Source: Neostapfia colusana (lineage: Eukaryota > Streptophyta > Magnoliopsida > Poales > Poaceae). From it: 64,000 nucleotides of DNA. The notes beneath the pieces are model-generated. The model did no database searches and was not told where the DNA came from. It saw only the letters and a list, made by a program, of their open reading frames with translations. The stretch is taken from assembly GCA_030760725.1 (NCBI GenBank), contig JASWHV010000017.1, positions 11,324,959-11,388,958 on the forward strand, in the 5' to 3' direction. The position numbers were made by a program, and so were the translations under genes. Below are positions 46,198 through 57,624 of this stretch, piece by piece; position 1 is the stretch's first letter; each line of letters begins with the position of its first letter.

Positions 46198-48925
46198 CTA
46201 GGGGTCCCCGGACTCCCGATGAAACCTAGAGGCCACGAGGGCAGCTAAGTCCTCGACTTCGGCCCTGGCAGCTTCCTCCTGGTCGGCGATGGGTCCTAAA
46301 CGGACCGGCCCCAGGGAAAAGGAAGGGTCTCGGCTAACGAAGCACGACAGAACGTGCGTCGCAACCTCCTTCGCAAGGCCCCGACCTTCCGCTTCCAGCT
46401 CGTCGGCGATCACTGATTCAAGCCGACCTAGCTCGTCGCCAAGAGACTCAAGGGCTGGGGCCGCTTCGGACACCGGCCGTGCTGGGGTCTCCACCTGCAC
46501 AGGGCTAAAACCAAGAGGAGCTAAGGCGGATCCCGCCTTAGCAATGAAGTGCCAGACCGCCTGGGCCTCGGCAGTCCGCAGGGACTGGAGCCTCTCTACC
46601 TCTTGACGGGCCGCTAGCTCGCGATCCATCGCCGCCTGAAGCTCCTTGGAAGACTGCTCCTCCCTCGCGGCGACAGCCGACTCACGGAGCTCCAACTCCC
46701 CAGTCCGAGCCCTTAGCTCCTCCACCTTGGCCCTCAGCCGAGCGGTGGTCTTCTCCTCCTCGTCCACAGCAGCGCGTTCCCGATCAGCGACGGCATGCTC
46801 CCGACGGGCTACCTGCAGCTGCAACTCCTCCGCGGCGGCGGAACACTCCTTGGCTTTGGCTTCAGCTTTGGCCAGAGCCTCGCGGTAGGTGGCACGAACT
46901 CGCTGGGCCTCTAGCTCCAAGCGGCTAATTGCCTTCTTCTGGGCGCCAAGCAGAGCACTCATGGCCTCAAGCCTTGACTGCCTTGAGTCGAGGTCCGCCC
47001 GGGCCCGCTGCTGCCAGCTGAGAAGGCGGTCCCTCTCGCCAGCCAATGCCTTCCGCTCCTGCTCAAAGGCAGATTGGAGCTGCCGGGAGCTGGTCTGGGC
47101 ACGCTCCATGGCGTCCCACACGGGTACCGGAGCAGGGGGAGCAGGAGTCGCGCCGCTGGACCCCCCGGACGAGTCCAAGACCGGCGGGAGCGCCGGCGCC
47201 TTGGCAGCTACGGGGGGGCGCTGTCCTAAGCAGGCCAGGGGGCCAGCAGGCACACCTACAGTGGCCCTCCCGGTCTCAAGACCTGGCTTCTGGGCTGGTG
47301 AAGGAGGGCGGGTAGGAGCAGATGCGGCCACTGAGGCCACTGCCCCCGTCGATTTGGGAGCTATGGGGGCCGCCGCGGCCCCCAAGTGCCGAGGCGCGGA
47401 GCCCCCGCTGGTTGAAGGCGGCCGGATAAGAGGCCCGCCCTTGGTAGCCGGTCGGTCCCTGCAAAGAAGAAGAGGCACTCAGAATAAGAGAAGAGGCAGG
47501 AGCTCTACTCCTATAAGTCAGAAAGAATAACACTTACTGAGCGGCATGAGCGCTCCAGCGAGCTTGCTGCACTGGCCTCTGGGCTGTAGATGAACTACCA
47601 GGACCAGCGGCTGGAACGGTCGCGGAATGGGATGCCTGGACCTCCGGCGCGCTCGCCGGCGTCGCCCCACCAACATCCGTCCTGGGAGCCCCGCCGCTCG
47701 AGAGAGGATGGCGAGATACTTGGGCTGATTCGGACGGCTGCTGTCTAGGGAGAGACCCGCCGGGGAGGGACACTCGGGACCTCTTCGGGTCGCCACCCGA
47801 TGGACCAGCACCTCCGGGAGATGGAAGCAAGGTAGCTCCGGCACCCTGGATTGGCACGGGCGGCACCCTTGGAGGAGACCGAGCGCGTTTTTTCTCTAGA
47901 TGCCCGGGGGCCGGCTCTTTACCTTTCCCTTTATCGGCGGCTTGGGTTCCGTCGGCTCTGGGGGAAGGTTTGGCAGCAGTGGATGCCTCATGCCCTGATT
48001 CGGGGTGCCCGGTTCCTGGAATGGTGATACCCCGGAAGGCATCCCCGACCTGACGAACGGCAATCCCAATATCATCAAGGTTCGGCATCTTCCGCAAGAG
48101 CTCTGACCTCCTCTGAGGCTCCAAGAAGAGGGGAGTGGCAGAAGGCGGAAGGACGAGGACGCCGCTGGGAATATAGTCACCGCTCACCTTGCTCACCATC
48201 TCCTCCAGCTCCTCGTCGGAAGGGACAGAGTCGGGGCCTCTCTCCAGCCTGGTACAGTCCTGCTCACCGGTGTAGTACCACGCTGGGTGGCTGCGTTGCT
48301 GCAAGGGAGCAATACGGCGTGACACAAAGTCCATCAGCACCATCAGAGATGTCAGCCCCTCGTTGGCCAAAAACCGGATCCGCTCCAAGACCGGAGTGTA
48401 CTCCTGCTCCAGCTCAGGTATCTCCTCCCAGAAGCGGCGATCGGTGGTTGGGCTGGCGGTTGGGAGTTGTAGGCGATCGTGCTCATCGGCCTGCACTACC
48501 ACCCAGCTCTCCCTCCAGTTCTCCCACCTTGATGTGCTGAAGGGCAGAAGGTATCCGGAGACCTTGGGGTCTTTGCAGCGATGCTGGAAGTAATACGCCC
48601 CCATCTGAGTCTTTGAGCCGCGTCTAGTCGTACGCAGCACAAAGAAGTGGCGGAAGAGCGTCACGGAGGCGTGCACCCCCACGAACATCTCGCAGAAGTG
48701 GACAAAAACTACCGCCATTGCGAGGGAGTTGGGGGAGAGATGGTGGAGTTGGAGACCGTATGTCTCCAGCAGGGTGACGAAGAAGGAAGAAATCGGCGGA
48801 ACGAACCCCGCCAGAGCATAAGCGGTAAAGAAGACCATCTCCCCCTTTCCCAGGACCAGGGGGAGAGATCCTCGGCGGAGCCGATGCTTCTGCTCTTCCG
48901 AGCGCCAGCCCAGCAGCCTGCGCAC
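46198..48925 (-). CDS. Antisense two-exon gene of the Tat-type element (putative gypsy-type transposon protein plus coiled coil)
   Basis: Exon 1 is 47538-48925 (open to 49021; no certain ATG) and exon 2 is 46198-47458. The join uses a GTAAGT donor and a TTTGCAG acceptor and keeps frame (..SAHAAQ/DRPATKGG..). The N-terminal ~260 residues resemble the plant transposase_28 / putative gypsy-type domain found in such antisense ORFs (PLVLGKGEMVFFTAYALAGF, YYFQHRCKDPKVSGYLLPF, WRESWVVVQADEHDRLQLP). A Pro/Ser-rich linker follows. Exon 2 encodes a long coiled coil (RLELEAQRVRATYREALAKA onward). No stop interrupts either exon, unlike the sense genes. The role is unknown; proteins of this kind accompany Tat elements such as RIRE2 and Grande. 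A start at ATG 48979 would need a frameshift. Confidence 0.85.
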
Positions 48926-49453
48926 TGGCCCGAGCTTGGAGAACGAGCGAGGCGCGTCGGAAGCAAGTTGGAAGCCATAGCGAAAGAAGGCACAAGGGCA
49001 GGAGAGCCGGGGTGCAAGAGTTCAAGGGAAGTACGAGCGCAATGCGAAGGAAGCCGCGATGCAGGTGAGATCACCTTTTAAAACTTTCCAGGGATGGTTC
49101 GAGGTAATTTGAAAACCTCCGGAAACGTCGCATCGGCGACCTCGCCGGCTCCGAGACTGGGCGCCAATGAAAGCTGGGCCCAAGCCGCTTAGCTAAAGCG
49201 GTGGGGTCAAGGAGTCAGTCTCCTGAGAAGATGAGCCGGCAAGGCCCTTCGGCGGTTCCCGAAGAAAGCGCCGCAACGTGCAGAAGTGGCAGCCTTGGGA
49301 ACCACCGCAGTAAAAGCAATCATCAAGTGGGCGCACGCTCTCACGACCCCGCGGCCGTTCGTGCTCCAGCAGCAGTCAAGTCGGGACTTAGAGAAAGTGC
49401 GCGGATCGGAAGAGACGGAGGTCCCACCTCGGGCTCGCTATCTCCCCCGAGAT

Positions 49454-49468
49454 GGGCCCGGGGGCCAC
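49454..49468 (+). other. Polypurine tract of the Tat-type element
   Basis: ATGGGCCCGGGGGCCAC ends directly at the 3' LTR. The GGGCCCGGGGGCCA form is usual for Tat-type elements although it is not purely purine. Confidence 0.7.
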
Positions 49469-50567
49469 TGTCGGTACCTGAGATATGGGGTACCCCCGCG
49501 CACAGGGTAAAATGCCTAAGGTGCTCGCCCTTCTCCGCAGGGAGAGCTCCGAAGGCGCCACGCGTCCGGCGGGGCCGGACCTCCCTCTCCTCAGAGGAGA
49601 GCTCTGGGCCCGCCACATGGCATACAGAAGCCGGACCTCCCCCTCCGCGGGAGAGAGGTCCGAAGACGCCACGCGTCCAGCGGGGCCGGACCTCCCTCTC
49701 CTCAGAGGTGAGCTCCGGGCCCGCCACGTGGCATGCAGAAGCCGGACCTCCCCCTCCGCGGGAGAGAGGTCTGAAGGTGCCACGTGTCCAGCGGGGCCGG
49801 ACCTCCCTCTCCTCAGAGAAGAGCTCCGGACCCGCCACGTGGCTGGAAGAACGGTGCTGCCCGCCCCCGAGCGGTAGGCAGCGGGCGTAAAGGCGCCCCT
49901 CACCTTGCCCGTACAAGGAATTCAAGGCCCGCGTCTTCCCAAGACGCGGAAACGCGGAGCATGCGCCTGTCAGGTGCCGTTGCGTCCAGTCGCATCACAG
50001 ACTGGCGCACGGTGTCAGAACCTGCCAGGTAATAAACGCCGCGACAAGACATTCCATGCCGCCTGCGCCGTCATCAACCACTACGACTAGCGCACGGCAT
50101 GGGCAGGGCGGCAAAAGGAAGACTCAGAAGCCTTCGACCGGAGGCAACCACCGGCATAACTACAGATACGGTAGATAATAGACAATCTTCTCGGGACCAC
50201 CTGTCGGGTCCCGGCTTCCCTTGTAAGCCGCCCGAGCCTTGGACTATAAAAGGCTCGGGTAGGCGTCGATAGCAGGGGTTCGCATTCTGCAACTCATACG
50301 CTAGCCATACACTCTCAAGCTGTAACTCACCCCCAAGCTCAGGCCCCCGGCCCTGAGCAGCAAGCAATACAGCGAGCTCCATAGCTCGCCGTGGACGTAG
50401 GGTTTTACGCTCCGGCGGCCTGAACCACGTAAAACTTCCCGTGTCAAGCTCTCACTAACTCGTCCATCCGCGCAAGCTCTCCGCTAGGAACTAGCCCCTC
50501 CGAAAAAAGAACATCTGCGGGCTGCCCAGTGCAGGCCTGGGGGAAGTGTCGATCGCACACTTCGACA
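49469..50567 (+). repeat. 3' LTR of the Tat-type element
   Basis: The same length as the 5' LTR (1,099 bp) and nearly identical; most differences are transitions. Followed by the GTTAC duplication. Confidence 0.95.
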
Positions 50568-53500
50568 GTTACAATACAAGTTATAGCACAACCTTATCAA
50601 GTTCAAAAGATAACCAGTTCCAGTTGTTACTACGTCAAGACGTAGTGGGCAAGTATGCTTATATGACCGCGAGCGACGGTGATTCAACTCAGTACACCCC
50701 CGTACTACACGACACGTACACCCGTACTCCGAGTTGCCGGCAGCAACCTCGACTGACGTTGTACGCGGCCACCTTTCACAAGATCTTCCACATTGTACGC
50801 AATCCAACTGCCCTGAGTATGCAAGCTCCCTCAAGTTACATACTCGCAGTGGTATGTTCTTAAGTGAGTTACCTCCTGCTACCTTGACGCCGAAAGTCTA
50901 AGGCAGTTGGAAAAGTTCCACTATGGATCTCCCAAGGTACATCGGTTTCCTGGGTCCCATATAATCAGTATGCGCCCGGTACACAACTCAAACTTGTCCA
51001 ACAGGGCCAAGCACGGACGGGCCTTAACCGACACAGGCAGGGCTAAGCACGCATGGCCTGCAACCTGCTGCATCTAAATCTCCCTGCCCGGTCTCCATTT
51101 TTTATGCGTGAACTTTCCCCATCTTTTCTATTTTGGACCCGCCCCGAATAAACCGGCCCTAAACTCGCGAGTAGCTTCCAACTACTCGATTTCTACCGGA
51201 TCTTTCCTACAACATTAGCATAGCCAAATTCCACTCGAGGAGGTGCTATTCTACCCTCTCTCTCTTAGGTGTTTCTGGTCATGCAAGTGGAGTTTTCAAT
51301 ATCAACTAGACTTAATGCAATCACGCAAAGCTATGATCTCTACAAATGAAAATGCTTTATAAAACTGTTCAAATGCAAACCGGGGCTTGCCTGTTTTGCA
51401 GGTGACTAAGGTTACAATCAGTTAGTGACGATCACTTGGAGCTTGATCACTTGCCTTCCCTTCTTGATCTTCACTTTAAGTCCTTCTCCCTTCTTCACGT
51501 ATATGCTACACGATATGATCATGCATATGTATTTAATTGAAAAGCTTTTGTTAATAAGATCTAAGGGCAGTTTAAAACTGGAACTTTGTTTAAAAATTTA
51601 AAATTACACGGGTGCTAGTGGTTTGGGTTGGCTTTAAATACTATGACCAAATGTTGAGTGCTTCTCCCACTTAAGTGTTGATCCCCTCAAGAGGTTACAC
51701 ATAACAGTGGTGATCCAGAGCTCCAATGGAGCTAAAAATTTTCATGTGAGTTCCTTATCACAAGAAAGTTATCTGGACCAAAAATTAGCACTTTTCATTG
51801 AGTGGTTTATCTAGAACAATTTTCTAAGCAATTAAGCAAAGAAAAATTAATTCTGAGGTAACACCTATGTTCATGTCAAACTCAGTGAACCACAATTTCA
51901 ATTATAGTTTAAAGAGCTTGCATGAATTTTCCTAGGATTTTTGGAGCTAAGAATTGCCCAGAACTGAATTTACAAGTTTTGGAAATTCTCTGAAAATGTT
52001 TATGTATTCATTTGAACATAGTAACTTACAATCTGAATTCTCCTGACAAAAACAACTCCAACTGAGCTGAAACTTTTACAGGAGTCTAGGAACACCCTAA
52101 ATAATGTTCTGGAAAAATTTGGGGATTTTTGGATAAACCAAACTCCCTCTAAAATTCTTTTGCTTAAAAGCTTTAAAGAATTTTCTACAATTAAATAAAG
52201 ACTTTCATACAAATTGGGTTGCATATTCATATAGAGTTTGTCAATCTGAATCTAACCCAATTTGAATCACTAAATTTGGAGGTTCCTAGCAAAAGTTATG
52301 CTCTTCTAAAATTTGGGGAAGTTCTGGAATTTGAATAAATCCGGGAAACATTTAAACCTGACTGTGGGACCAAGGGGGCACGTGTCAGTTACCGGGAGCG
52401 CGCTACACGGGGTCACAGGGTTATTTCCTGCGCTGTCACTGCCGATCCCGCGCCATAGAATATCCGGCCCCCTCTCCTGAGTCGCTGACAGGCGGGACCG
52501 GCGAGGTCGTCTTCAACCTCTCGCTCCAGCGCGATACCGTCGTCGGGCTCGCCGGAGTTCGCCAGTTCTCGTCACTCCGACCGAATCCCGAGCTGTTACT
52601 CACCGCTAGGCCCTACTTTAACCCGAGGAACACGATGGTGTGACTTTTACAGACCGGCGAAGTTCCTAAACCACCCCGCACCGGTGCAGCGGATCGGACA
52701 AAGTTCGGCGACGTCGCCCCAACGCCCTAAGTCTTCCAAGCTTCGGTTTCCAAGCTCTAGAGAACCGGCGGATGCTAGGGAACATCGACGTGGGGATGAA
52801 ACAGCTCGGAAACAGCTCTAAATTAGAGTTCACCGTGTGCCCGACGTGTTCTACCAACACTGCTGTCGGAAGAGTTGAAATTGTGCACGTGCACACTGTG
52901 TTTCTAGCTAGGTTTCAAAAGAAAACTGGTGCGCCTACATGTCTAGCCCGTGTGTGCGAAGTTTCGTGGTGTCTAAACATAAATCAATCGGGAATTTTGC
53001 AGAATTATACCCGCGGGTCAGTTAACACCGGCCGGAGAGGATCTTCGAAATTCGTCGTCGAGAGGCAGAGACAAGCTCTGTGCTTCGGGTGGAAGCTGCA
53101 GGGAGTTCCTACGCGTCCCAGGGCCCTCTTGCTTGGTCGTGAAAACCCCTCTGTGGAGCTGTCCACGAGAGCACGTCGTCGTCGGGGTGCTCGGCCGCTG
53201 CGGAAACTCGAAGTTCTCGGCGTAGATTGCACGAACACACTGGGTGATGGCTCGAGGAGGTCGTGGGGACGATGGTGGTGTTGTTTTGTTGCTTAGAGGC
53301 GCTGCTCACTTGACTGCCCTAGTTCCCGAGTGATCGAAGAAGGGCGGCCGCGTTTCTGTCTCTCGGTGCGAGGGAGAGAAGAGGGACTCGGCTTTGGTTC
53401 CGTGAGCGATAAGAGTGTGGCCGAGGGGGTGAGAACCGGGAGGAGCAGCTCGCTAGCACATATACGGCAGACGAACGTCGGTTCCCTGGGGACTCGGTGT

Positions 53501-54188
53501 CGCACGGTGAAGAATCGGGTCTGCCGTTGCTTCGCGTGGGAGGAAAGCAAATACAAACTGTGTACTGAAGATCTTTTGCAATTGTTTAGTCCCCTCAATG
53601 ACATGTGGGTCCCACATGTCAGTCCCTCCTTATCTCTTTCTAAAATATCTCCCAAAGTTTGAATATAATGGAATTCAATTGTGGGAGTTTAAATCTGAGA
53701 GACATTTGGACAATTGGGCAAGTTTCATCCAAATTCAAGTATGCATTTGAATTCTTTGGTATTTAAGTCCATTTTGGAAAAATGGGTTGCAAATCATTTC
53801 CATAAATCATGAAACTTTGCACACCACCTAATTTGGACCCAAGGAATTCAAATATGAAATCTGATTTTAAAGTTGACTGCTGCAAAATGAGATTTTCAGC
53901 ACAACAGCTTTGAATTCCATTCTGTTGCTCTCATTTGAATTTTGAGTTTGAACAAGTTTGTTCCAAATCTGTCTTTAGTTTTCTCACACACATGAGAACT
54001 TTCCATCTTAGTTTTTTACCCCTCTTGGGTTCCAAGTTCTCAAATAAACATTTGAACTTGTGTGAAGAAAAACCTCATGTGTGTTATCACATGTGGAAAA
54101 GTTTTAACAAGTCCCCAAATTTCATACATATGAAACCAACTTTTGCAAATAAGTGTTTCTTTGTATTCATATTTTTGGGACCTTTACA

Positions 54189-54202
54189 TTCCTCCCCCCT
54201 TA
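54189..54202 (-). other. Polypurine tract (minus strand) next to LTR B
   Basis: TTCCTCCCCCCTTA on the plus strand, so the minus strand reads AAGGGGGGAGGAA before TGTAAAGG. The first Tekay-like element has AAGGGGGGA in the same place. Confidence 0.85.
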
Positions 54203-54259
54203 AAAGGAATCTCGTCCCGAGATTCAAAAGAAGAACGAGACGGGAGGTAATTACAAAGT

Positions 54260-55186
54260 TTATGACAAAAGCTCCGGATAGTTCTTATGGATGTAATCTT
54301 CGGTTTCCCACGTCGCCTCTTCTCGGGTATGATTACTCCACAGGACTTTGTAAAACCTCAAAGTCCGGTTTCGGATGATCAGGGTCCTTTCGTCGATAAT
54401 CTGTATAGGTTGCTCGACATAGGTGAGATCCGGCTTTAACTCGTCGATGTCTTCAGTGCGGATGGCAGCGGTAAACTTGAGACACTTCCGTAGCTGGGAC
54501 ACGTGAAATATGTCGTGAATACCGGCAAGGCTTGCCGGTAGTTCCATCCGGTAGGCTACGTTTTCGTACTTCTCCGTTATAGCAAACGGACCGATGAATT
54601 GGGGAGCAAGTTTCCCCTTGACACCGAACCGATGAATCCCTTTCATCGGAGACACACGAAGATACACGTACTCTCCGACATTGAAATGCAGCGGTCGACG
54701 TCTCTGGTCCGCGTAGCTCTTTTGACGAGATTGGGCAGCTTTGAGGTTCTCTTGTATTATCCGAACTCTCTCTTCGGCTTCATTGACAAGATCAACCCCA
54801 AACGTTACTTGTTCACCGGATTCGCACCAATTCAATGATGTACGGCACTTCCGGCCGTATAAAGCTTCATATGGTGCCAATTTGATGCTCGTCTGATATC
54901 CATTGTTGTACGAGAACTCCACCAACGGTAAGTGATCACCTCAGCTCTTACCGTGGTGGATGGCACATGCTCTTAGCATATCTTCTAGTATTTGATTCAC
55001 CCTCTAAGTTTGTCCATCGGTTTGAGGGTGATACGCAGAGCTTCTAATCAACTTCGTTCCCAGGGATGCGTGTAGTTGTTCCCAGAAACGGGCTATGAAC
55101 AGCGACCCTCTATCTGACACAATGGTGCGGTGAACTCCGTGTAAGCACAAGATCCGTGCTATGTACAGCTCTGCATACTGCTTTGC
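54260..55186 (-). pseudogene. Tekay-like integrase and chromodomain remnant
   Basis: Minus-strand frame 54260-54925 carries FSYNNGYQTSIKLAPYEAL, GRKCRTSLNWCESGEQ, HVSQLRKCLK and the chromodomain-like YKVLWSNHTREEATWE, ending at a stop. Above it the integrase core continues with changes: YAELYIARILCLH and ISDRGSLF-like words near 55090-55186, with in-frame stops near 54944 and 55007. The similarity breaks off at about 55186, so RT and everything 5' of it are lost. It is closely related to the integrase of the first element. Confidence 0.88.
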
Positions 55187-55211
55187 ATTATGTTTGGACC
55201 TTGCATTATAT

Positions 55212-56995
55212 TCACATCACCTCGGTCGATAATCTCTCGAATGAGGTGATAGCGTCGTAGTATATGTTTGGATCTTTTATGTGATCTAGACTCCTTTGCC
55301 TGTGCAATGGCTCTATTATTGTCACAATAGAGATCCATAAGTCCGGACGCGCTAGGAACAACACCCAACTCAGAAACAAATTTTCTGATCCAAACAGCTT
55401 ACTTTGCAGCTTCAGAAGCTGCAATATACTCCGTCTCCGTCGTTGAATCTGGTATCGTGTCTTGTTTGGAACTTTTCCGATCAATAATATGTCATCTATA
55501 TATAGGACCAGAAATATAAGTGCGTTCTCACTAACCTTCTTGTAAATACAAGATTCTTCTACGTTCTTGGTGAAACCAAACTTTTTGACCACTTCATCAA
55601 AACGTAGATTCTAACTCCGAGATGCTTGCTTCAATCCATAGATGGACTTTTGAAGTTTGCATATTTTTCAAGCATTTTTGAGATCGACAAAACCCTCAGG
55701 TTGTGTCATGTACACATCCTCAGTCAGACTCCCATTAAGAAATGTTGTTTTGACATCCATCTGCCATATTTCATAATCAAAATATGCAGCAATTACTAGG
55801 AGAATCCGAACAGACTTTAGCATAGCAACGGGCGAAAATGTTTCATCATAATCAACACCTTGAATTTGTTTGAAACCTTTCGCAACCAATCGTGCTTTAT
55901 AGATGTGAACTTTTTCATCCATATCAGTCTTTTTCTTGAAAATTCATTTGCAATCGATCGGTCTCACACCATCGATTGGATCAACCAAGTTCCAAACTTG
56001 ATTCTCATGCATGGATTCTATTTCGGATTCCATGGCTCCAAGCCATTTCTCAGAGTCGGGTCCCATTATTGATTCAGTGTCGCTCACAGGCTCATTATTG
56101 TCCAACAATATCATATCTTGTTGTTCCGTGGTTAGGAGTGTCAACCTTTCAGTTGCACGACGTACCCTTGTAGACCTTCATGGGGCTGGTGTTTCATCAA
56201 GTAGTTGTACAACATCTTGTACATCATGTATAGGATTAGAGGCTGCCGAAACATTTTCAGATATTTCTTTAATTTCTTCAATATGCACCTTGCTCCCACT
56301 AACTCCTTTTGAGAGAAACTCTTTCTCCAAGAAGACACCATTGCGAGCAGTAAACACTTTACCCTTCGTTTTATTATAAAAATAATATCCTTTGATTTGC
56401 TTATGATATCCCACAAAGAAGCATTGTCTGATTTGGGAGTAAGTTTGTCTGACGTCAAACGTTTGACATAAGCATCACATCCCCAAACTTTGAGGAAAGA
56501 CAATCCGAGATGTTTTCCGGTCCACATCTCATATGATGTCTTCTCAACAAACTTAGTTGGGACTCTGTTTAGTGTAAATGCAGCAGTTTCAAGAGCATAA
56601 CCCCAAAAGTATAGTGGAAAATCAGTCTGGCTCATCATCGACCTAACCATGTCTAACAAGGTTTGGTTCCTCCGCTCGGACACCCTATTCCATTGAGGCG
56701 TTCCAGGTGGAGTCAACTGTGGAACAATTCCACATTGTTTTAAATATTCATAAAATTCATGGCTCAAATATTCACCCCCACGGTCAGATCGTAGAAGTTT
56801 AATTGTCTTGCCCAACTGATTTTGTACTTCATTCTGAAATTCTTTGAACTTTTCAAAAGATTCAGACTTGTGCTTCATTAGATAGACATATCCATATCTA
56901 CTAAAGTCATCGGTAAAAGTAATAAAATACTGAAAATCACCTCTAACTACCGAACTCATTGGTCCACATACATCAGTATGTATAAGTCCCAACAA
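55212..56995 (-). pseudogene. Copia integrase, RT and RNase H remnant
   Basis: Integrase frame 56141-56995 has LIHTDVCGPM, LLRSDRGGEYLSHEF and VSERRNQTLLDMVRSMMSQ; the D, D and E residues are present. RT words follow at 55668-55922 (ARLVAKGFKQIQGVDYDETF, MDVKTTFLNGSLTEDVYM) and YIDDILLIG near 55490. Just after that the sequence jumps to RNase H (ETEYIAASEAAK, LYCDNNRAIAQAKES, SKHILRRYHLIREI) with no connecting region, so about 200-250 codons are deleted near 55465. Several stops and frameshifts. Confidence 0.87.
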
Positions 56996-57183
56996 GTCAC
57001 TTGCCCTCTCACTTTAAACAGTGAAGGGTGCTTTGGTCATCTTCCCAAGCAAACAAGACTCGCATGTGTCAAGTGATTCAAAATCAAATGAACTTAACAA
57101 ACCATCTTTATGGAGTTTCTCAATGCGTTTCTCATTTATATGACCTAAGTGACAATGCAAATAAGAGTGAGATTTAGATCATT

Positions 57184-57610
57184 TCATCGAGCCCTTTTTG
57201 TATTAATGTTATAGACTGTTTTATTCTCAAGATCAAGAACATATAATTCATTCACTAATGGATATTGAGCATAGAAAATATTATTATAATAAATAGAACA
57301 ACATTTTTTCTTTATTATAATCTCATAACCATTAAGTTCTTCTAAACATGAAGAAGATATAATGTTCTTTCTCAAAGAAGGAATGTAATAACAATTATTT
57401 AATTCTAAAATTAATCCTGAGGGTAATGACAAGTGATAAGTTCTGACAGCTATGACAGCAACCTTTGCTCCATTGATGACCCGAACATCTAACTCGCCTT
57501 TTGCAAATCTTCTAGTCTCACTTAGACCCTGCAACGATTTGCAAGTGTGAATCATTGATCCGGTATCAAATACCCATGATTCACTAGAAGATGTAGCAAA
57601 ATTGATTTCT
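57184..57610 (-). pseudogene. Copia protease and pre-integrase remnant
   Basis: SSESWVFDTGSMIHTCKSLQ carries an Asp-Thr-Gly active site. It is followed by LELNNCYYIPSLRKNIISSS and the pre-integrase lead-in, ending in a stop at 57184. Several stops lie between here and the integrase frame. Confidence 0.85.
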
Positions 57611-57624
57611 ATAACATTTATACC

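Larger units (their letters stand above)
40475..50567 (+). mobile_element. Tat-type Ty3/gypsy element with antisense gene, non-autonomous
   Basis: A 10.1-kb element with LTRs of exactly equal length (40475-41573 and 49469-50567, 1,099 bp each) and a GTTAC target duplication (40470-40474, 50568-50572), inserted in LTR B. The post-LTR sequence TTTGGCGTGCCAGGTAGGGG is typical of the Tat/RIRE2-like group. The sense side keeps only pieces of protease, RT, an extra RNase H and the integrase N-terminus. Downstream lies a spliced gene on the opposite strand, a mark of this lineage. By eye the LTRs differ at about two dozen positions, without length change, so insertion is fairly recent. Confidence 0.93.
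39835..54188 (-). repeat. Gypsy LTR in minus orientation (LTR B), split by a Tat-type element
   Basis: Two parts, 39835-40474 and 50573-54188, read together as one ~4.26-kb LTR related to the Tekay-like LTRs. It begins near TGAGACGGGCCT and ends with ACCTTTACA; the reverse complement begins TGTAAAGG, compare TGTAAAAT of the first element. A polypurine tract and gypsy integrase follow on the minus strand, so this is the 3' LTR of a minus-strand element. The left boundary is set by similarity and is approximate by a few bases. Confidence 0.75.

Noticed and set aside
46289..47530. Plus-strand frames opposite the antisense coiled-coil gene
   Set aside because: They are shadows of the minus-strand gene, which has splice sites, domain resemblance and coiled-coil heptads.
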